NCBI GenBank assembly: GCA_031274985.1
Contig: JAISPK010000145.1
Span: forward strand, 1 to 18,106
DNA from: Coriobacteriales bacterium
GTDB taxonomy: Bacteria; Actinomycetota; Coriobacteriia; Coriobacteriales; UBA8131
Direction: 5' to 3'
DNA: 18,106 nucleotides
Shown one piece after another: positions 15,097 to 18,106 of this stretch. The stretch's first letter is position 1, and each line of letters opens with the position of its first letter. The position numbers were made by a program, and so were the translations under genes. The notes below the pieces were generated by a model that was given only the letters and a program-made list of their open reading frames with translations, searched no databases and was not told the origin of the DNA.

Positions 15097-17271
15097 ATGA
15101 AAAATATCAAGAGGCTCATTAAGCATACAGCGGTATGGTTGTTTGCGTTTTTCTTGTTGTTGTCCGGTACGGCAGCGTTTGCGGCTGTGCCCCCTGAAAA
15201 GGGTGAGGCAAAGGCTGCAGTCGGGGTCAGCGCACTTGAGGCCAACCAGGAGATAACCGTTTTAGCCGGAGAAATCAGCACCCTGTTTCCGGACCCCGTT
15301 TTTGCGCAGGAGATTGCCAGTCAGTTGGGCAAAACGGTCAGCTACATTCCCTCCCCCGGAGAACTTGCCACCATCACAAAACTTAACATGCAGACAAAAG
15401 CCTTCTTAGATTGGACCGGCATCTCACTTCTCACCGGTCTGGAAGACCTTGACCTGGGAGGCAATGCGGTCGCAGGAACGCTTGGTGACCTTCCTACGTC
15501 CATCATCTGGTGCAATATCTCTGCGGCACCAATTACCGGGACCCTAAGCACCCTGTCTACGGCAAATGGCTACACCGTCTTGCGGGGAATAAATTTTTTC
15601 AACTGCCCAAACGTCACGGGTGCCATGGCCGACCTCAACGACCTGACAACGCTGACTAACATCAACCTGTCTCTCACACAGATCTCTGGCGACATCGGTG
15701 ACCTGGCCTCTCATCCCAATATCACAAATTTTGAAGTGCTGTTTTTTGGAGGAATGAGCAATGTGAGCGGCTCCGTCGCGGGGCTGGCGGCAGCAATTCA
15801 GCTGGACTCGTTGATGCTCAATTCTACGCCCGTAACCGGCGATATCGGCACGCTTTCAGGCTTGGTTCAGTTGACCATGCTCTCTGCCTATGAAACCGAC
15901 GTCACGGGAAACATATCTGTTCTGGCAAACATGCCGCTTTTGGAGTTTGTTGATTTGGGCGCTCCCGTGTCGGGGCCCGGCGTGTCCGGCTCATTAGCCA
16001 GCCTAGCAGGTTTTACCCACCTTAAAGAAGTCTATCTGGATGTCGATGGCATCACCGGGGGTTTAGCCAACTTCTCTGCCTCAAGTCTCTCCGCGCTGCA
16101 TCTGTCGGGCAGTGGCATTACTGGCTCGCTTGCAGATCTGCAGCCTAATCTCCTGCAGGTTCTCTCGCTTCAGAATACCTCCGTCACCGGCAACGTTTCC
16201 GTCACCGGAACCTTCTCCATGCTTAAAGGCCTTGACCTCTCCGGATCAAGTGGTATCAACGGTGATATCAGCGGCCTCGTCTCAGACCTGTACGGCAATA
16301 TCCAATTGCAGGTGGTGGTTCTCTCCGGCACCGGCGTCACGGGCAACACCGCTATCTTTCGCTCTGCGAATGCTGCCAATCTCGACAGGTTGGAGCTTTC
16401 GGGCCTTGCCATCACCGGCGATTTTGCCGATTTTGCCTTCCTGTATCAAATGAGTACCCTGGATCTTTCCGGCACTGGCATCATGGGCGACCCCCTGGCT
16501 CTCTCCATGTGTCAGGGAATGCAGAACCTCGGTCTCAATGATCTAAAGATCAATCTGGATACGCTGCTGTTCTTTGACGCACCTCGAGCTGTGCCCATTG
16601 CGGTGCAGTGGAACATGCAGGCTTTGACTCCCACCAACATCACGGGCGGCAGCGCTGCCAAGCAGGGCAACGACCTGGTATGGCAGCTGCCCGGGCCGAT
16701 TGCCGGTACGCTCAGCTACGATTTTTCTACGTTGGTTTCGATTGGCGAAGCAGCGGATGTTGTATTCAGCGGCACTGTCTCTCAGGCATACAATAAGCTG
16801 ACGCAGGTGTATACCTTTGTCGATTCAGCCGGCAACCCCCTCACTTTGCCCGCCGTTACCAGTGCGGTGAATCCTTTTGAGTTTCGCGTCAATGCCGACT
16901 ACAATCGCTTTGTTGACAGCATGGGCAACCAGCTGGGTGGCGTTATCCTCAATGGCAAAGAGCTAACAGCCGGTGTTGACTTCACCTCAAGACCCGGGAG
17001 CACGATTATCTCAATCAATGGCAGCGTCTTTAAGAATATGCCCAATGGCACGTATCAGCTCATTGTATACTTCTCAGATGGTTACGCGATGCAGTCCTTA
17101 ACCCTGAACTTGCCGAGGAACCTACCGCCCGCTGGTGATAGCGGGTATCCGCTGATTATGGTTGCTGTTGCGCTTTTACTGGCTTCAGGTGTCTGCGGCG
17201 CCTTGCTTTGGCGCAGAAATTGGAGAACAAAACTTTCTTATGCAAACAACACAGCACGTTGCGATTTCTGA
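15097..17271 (+). CDS. Secreted leucine-rich-repeat protein with C-terminal anchor
   Basis: A 724-residue surface protein. Residues 1-29 are a signal peptide (basic start, hydrophobic core, cut near AFA). Residues roughly 105-490 hold irregular leucine-rich repeats of about 22-26 residues with the theme LxxLxLxxTxVTGxIxxL. A region follows that ends in a beta-rich X2-like module near residues 588-672 (GVILNGKELTAGVDFT, then the FKNMPNGTYQLIVYFSDG strand pair). The tail is LPPAGD (residues 676-681), one hydrophobic segment (about 683-702), and basic WRRNWRTK, the layout of a sortase signal with Ala instead of Thr. The ATG at 15097 has GAGGAG ten bases before it; an in-frame TTG at 15055 would spoil the signal peptide. 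It overlaps murB by 32 bases. Likely role: adhesion or ligand binding, inferred from architecture. Confidence 0.88.
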   Translation: MKNIKRLIKHTAVWLFAFFLLLSGTAAFAAVPPEKGEAKAAVGVSALEANQEITVLAGEISTLFPDPVFAQEIASQLGKTVSYIPSPGELATITKLNMQTKAFLDWTGISLLTGLEDLDLGGNAVAGTLGDLPTSIIWCNISAAPITGTLSTLSTANGYTVLRGINFFNCPNVTGAMADLNDLTTLTNINLSLTQISGDIGDLASHPNITNFEVLFFGGMSNVSGSVAGLAAAIQLDSLMLNSTPVTGDIGTLSGLVQLTMLSAYETDVTGNISVLANMPLLEFVDLGAPVSGPGVSGSLASLAGFTHLKEVYLDVDGITGGLANFSASSLSALHLSGSGITGSLADLQPNLLQVLSLQNTSVTGNVSVTGTFSMLKGLDLSGSSGINGDISGLVSDLYGNIQLQVVVLSGTGVTGNTAIFRSANAANLDRLELSGLAITGDFADFAFLYQMSTLDLSGTGIMGDPLALSMCQGMQNLGLNDLKINLDTLLFFDAPRAVPIAVQWNMQALTPTNITGGSAAKQGNDLVWQLPGPIAGTLSYDFSTLVSIGEAADVVFSGTVSQAYNKLTQVYTFVDSAGNPLTLPAVTSAVNPFEFRVNADYNRFVDSMGNQLGGVILNGKELTAGVDFTSRPGSTIISINGSVFKNMPNGTYQLIVYFSDGYAMQSLTLNLPRNLPPAGDSGYPLIMVAVALLLASGVCGALLWRRNWRTKLSYANNTARCDF

Positions 17272-18106
17272 TTTAACCACCATGCGCCTGGGCGGGCCAG
17301 CCACCTGTGTTACTGAGGTGTGCTCTTCGGATGGGTGCGTCCGGGCCTATGAATTTGCTGCAGCAAAAGGTCTGCCGGTTTATGTACTGGGCGGCGGAAG
17401 CAATGTCATCGGCCGCGATGAAGGCTTCGATGGCGTTGTCTTACTCAATAAACTTGTTGGCATTGAGGTCATCGATGAGAGCCCGACTGAGGTCACCATA
17501 AAAGTTGCAAGCGGTGAGGAGCTTGATAATCTCGTTGCGTTCGCAACAGCGCGAGGGCTGAGCGGCATCGAGGCTCTGAGCGCAATCCCGGGATCCGTTG
17601 GCGGAGCGGTGATGCAAAATGCAGGCGCCTACGGCCAGGAGATCGCCGACGTTTTAGGCTCGGTTGAGGTATACGACACGCTTGAGCATCAGTTCGTCGT
17701 GCTTGAACAGAGTAAGTTGGATCTGGCATACCGGCACAGCATATTCAACAGTTCGGCCAAGGGGCGCTATTTCATACTCTCCGCTACCGTGCGCCTGAGC
17801 AGAAGCGTTTTAGAAGGTGTGTTGTTCGGCTCACTGCAAGCTTATCTGGACGAGCGGAAAATCACCGACCGAAGCCCGGAAATCATTCGCAACGCGGTCA
17901 TGGATATACGGGCTACCAAGCTTCCCGATCCTTTGAACGAAGCGAGCAGTGGCTCCTTTTTCAAGAATGTAACGATACGCAAGGACGAACGCAAGGCGCT
18001 GCGCGAGAGGCATCCGGGAATGCCGGTCTTCGAAACCGAGCTGGGCTGGAGAATCTCAAGCGGCTGGATGATAGAGCAGTGTGGCCTCTCGGGTCAGCTG
18101 CTGCAC
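17240..18106 (+). CDS. murB: UDP-N-acetylenolpyruvoylglucosamine reductase MurB (3' end outside window)
   Basis: The first 289 residues of MurB, which uses NADPH and FAD to reduce UDP-GlcNAc-enolpyruvate to UDP-MurNAc in cytoplasmic peptidoglycan synthesis. Motifs in order: LTTMRLGGPA, the FAD-binding GGGSNVIGRD (from residue 51), IPGSVGGAVMQNAGAYG, AYRHSIF with the substrate-binding Tyr164-Arg165, and GSFFKN with the catalytic Ser239. The SSGWMIEQCGLSG segment follows at the window edge. The frame is open to the last base, so the gene is cut by the window, not broken. The ATG at 17240 lies inside the end of the LRR gene in another frame; a good ribosome-binding site is lacking (GGAG is 14 bases away), so translation may be coupled to the LRR gene. 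A later ATG at 17282 would cut into the conserved N-terminus. Confidence 0.95.
   Translation, partial: MQTTQHVAISDLTTMRLGGPATCVTEVCSSDGCVRAYEFAAAKGLPVYVLGGGSNVIGRDEGFDGVVLLNKLVGIEVIDESPTEVTIKVASGEELDNLVAFATARGLSGIEALSAIPGSVGGAVMQNAGAYGQEIADVLGSVEVYDTLEHQFVVLEQSKLDLAYRHSIFNSSAKGRYFILSATVRLSRSVLEGVLFGSLQAYLDERKITDRSPEIIRNAVMDIRATKLPDPLNEASSGSFFKNVTIRKDERKALRERHPGMPVFETELGWRISSGWMIEQCGLSGQLLH

Overview
The window looks like chromosome from an anaerobic, probably Gram-positive bacterium. It carries a hybrid-cluster protein, a reverse rubrerythrin, a corrinoid-dependent methyltransferase, a Tat-dependent secreted amidohydrolase, and a wall- or membrane-anchored leucine-rich-repeat protein with a sortase-like tail. 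The mix would suit a Coriobacteriia/Eggerthellaceae-like actinobacterium or a clostridial firmicute. The sequence alone does not settle this. I see no rRNA, tRNA, CRISPR array, insertion sequence or prophage.

Layout. (1) 31-2437: hcp on the minus strand, divergent from a Crp/Fnr-family regulator. They share a 178-bp intergenic region with a perfect palindrome placed for activation of hcp and repression of the regulator. (2) 2526-2945: a small flavin-fold (PNPOx-like) protein, followed by a terminator. (3) 3100-5530: mttB (minus) divergent from a MerR-family regulator (plus). mttB is interrupted by one in-frame TAG at codon 330, exactly where trimethylamine methyltransferases carry pyrrolysine; the conserved family sequence resumes directly after it and runs to a TGA. 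(4) 5569-7475: a nitroreductase-like protein and a Gfo/Idh/MocA dehydrogenase. (5) 7476-7908: a gene-free stretch rich in inverted repeats between convergent genes. (6) 7909-10733, minus strand: a tandem HD/HD-GYP protein, a TetR regulator with a strong operator-bearing promoter, and a second related TetR regulator. (7) 10963-12741: a Tat-signal YtcJ-like amidohydrolase divergent from the second TetR gene. (8) 12833-14901: reverse rubrerythrin (minus) and a cyclic-2,3-diphosphoglycerate-synthetase-like GTPase (plus). (9) 15097-18106: the LRR surface protein overlapping the start of murB, which runs off the window.

The most striking element is the probable pyrrolysine-containing MttB. Its promoter has the classic MerR layout: a 19-bp spacer containing a dyad, next to a divergent MerR gene with a GyrI/BmrR-like ligand domain. 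This suggests ligand-induced methylamine metabolism. Five of the 14 complete genes here end in TAG, so amber still serves as an ordinary stop. How the cell separates stop from pyrrolysine is therefore a real question. No pyl genes and no corrinoid partner protein lie in the window.
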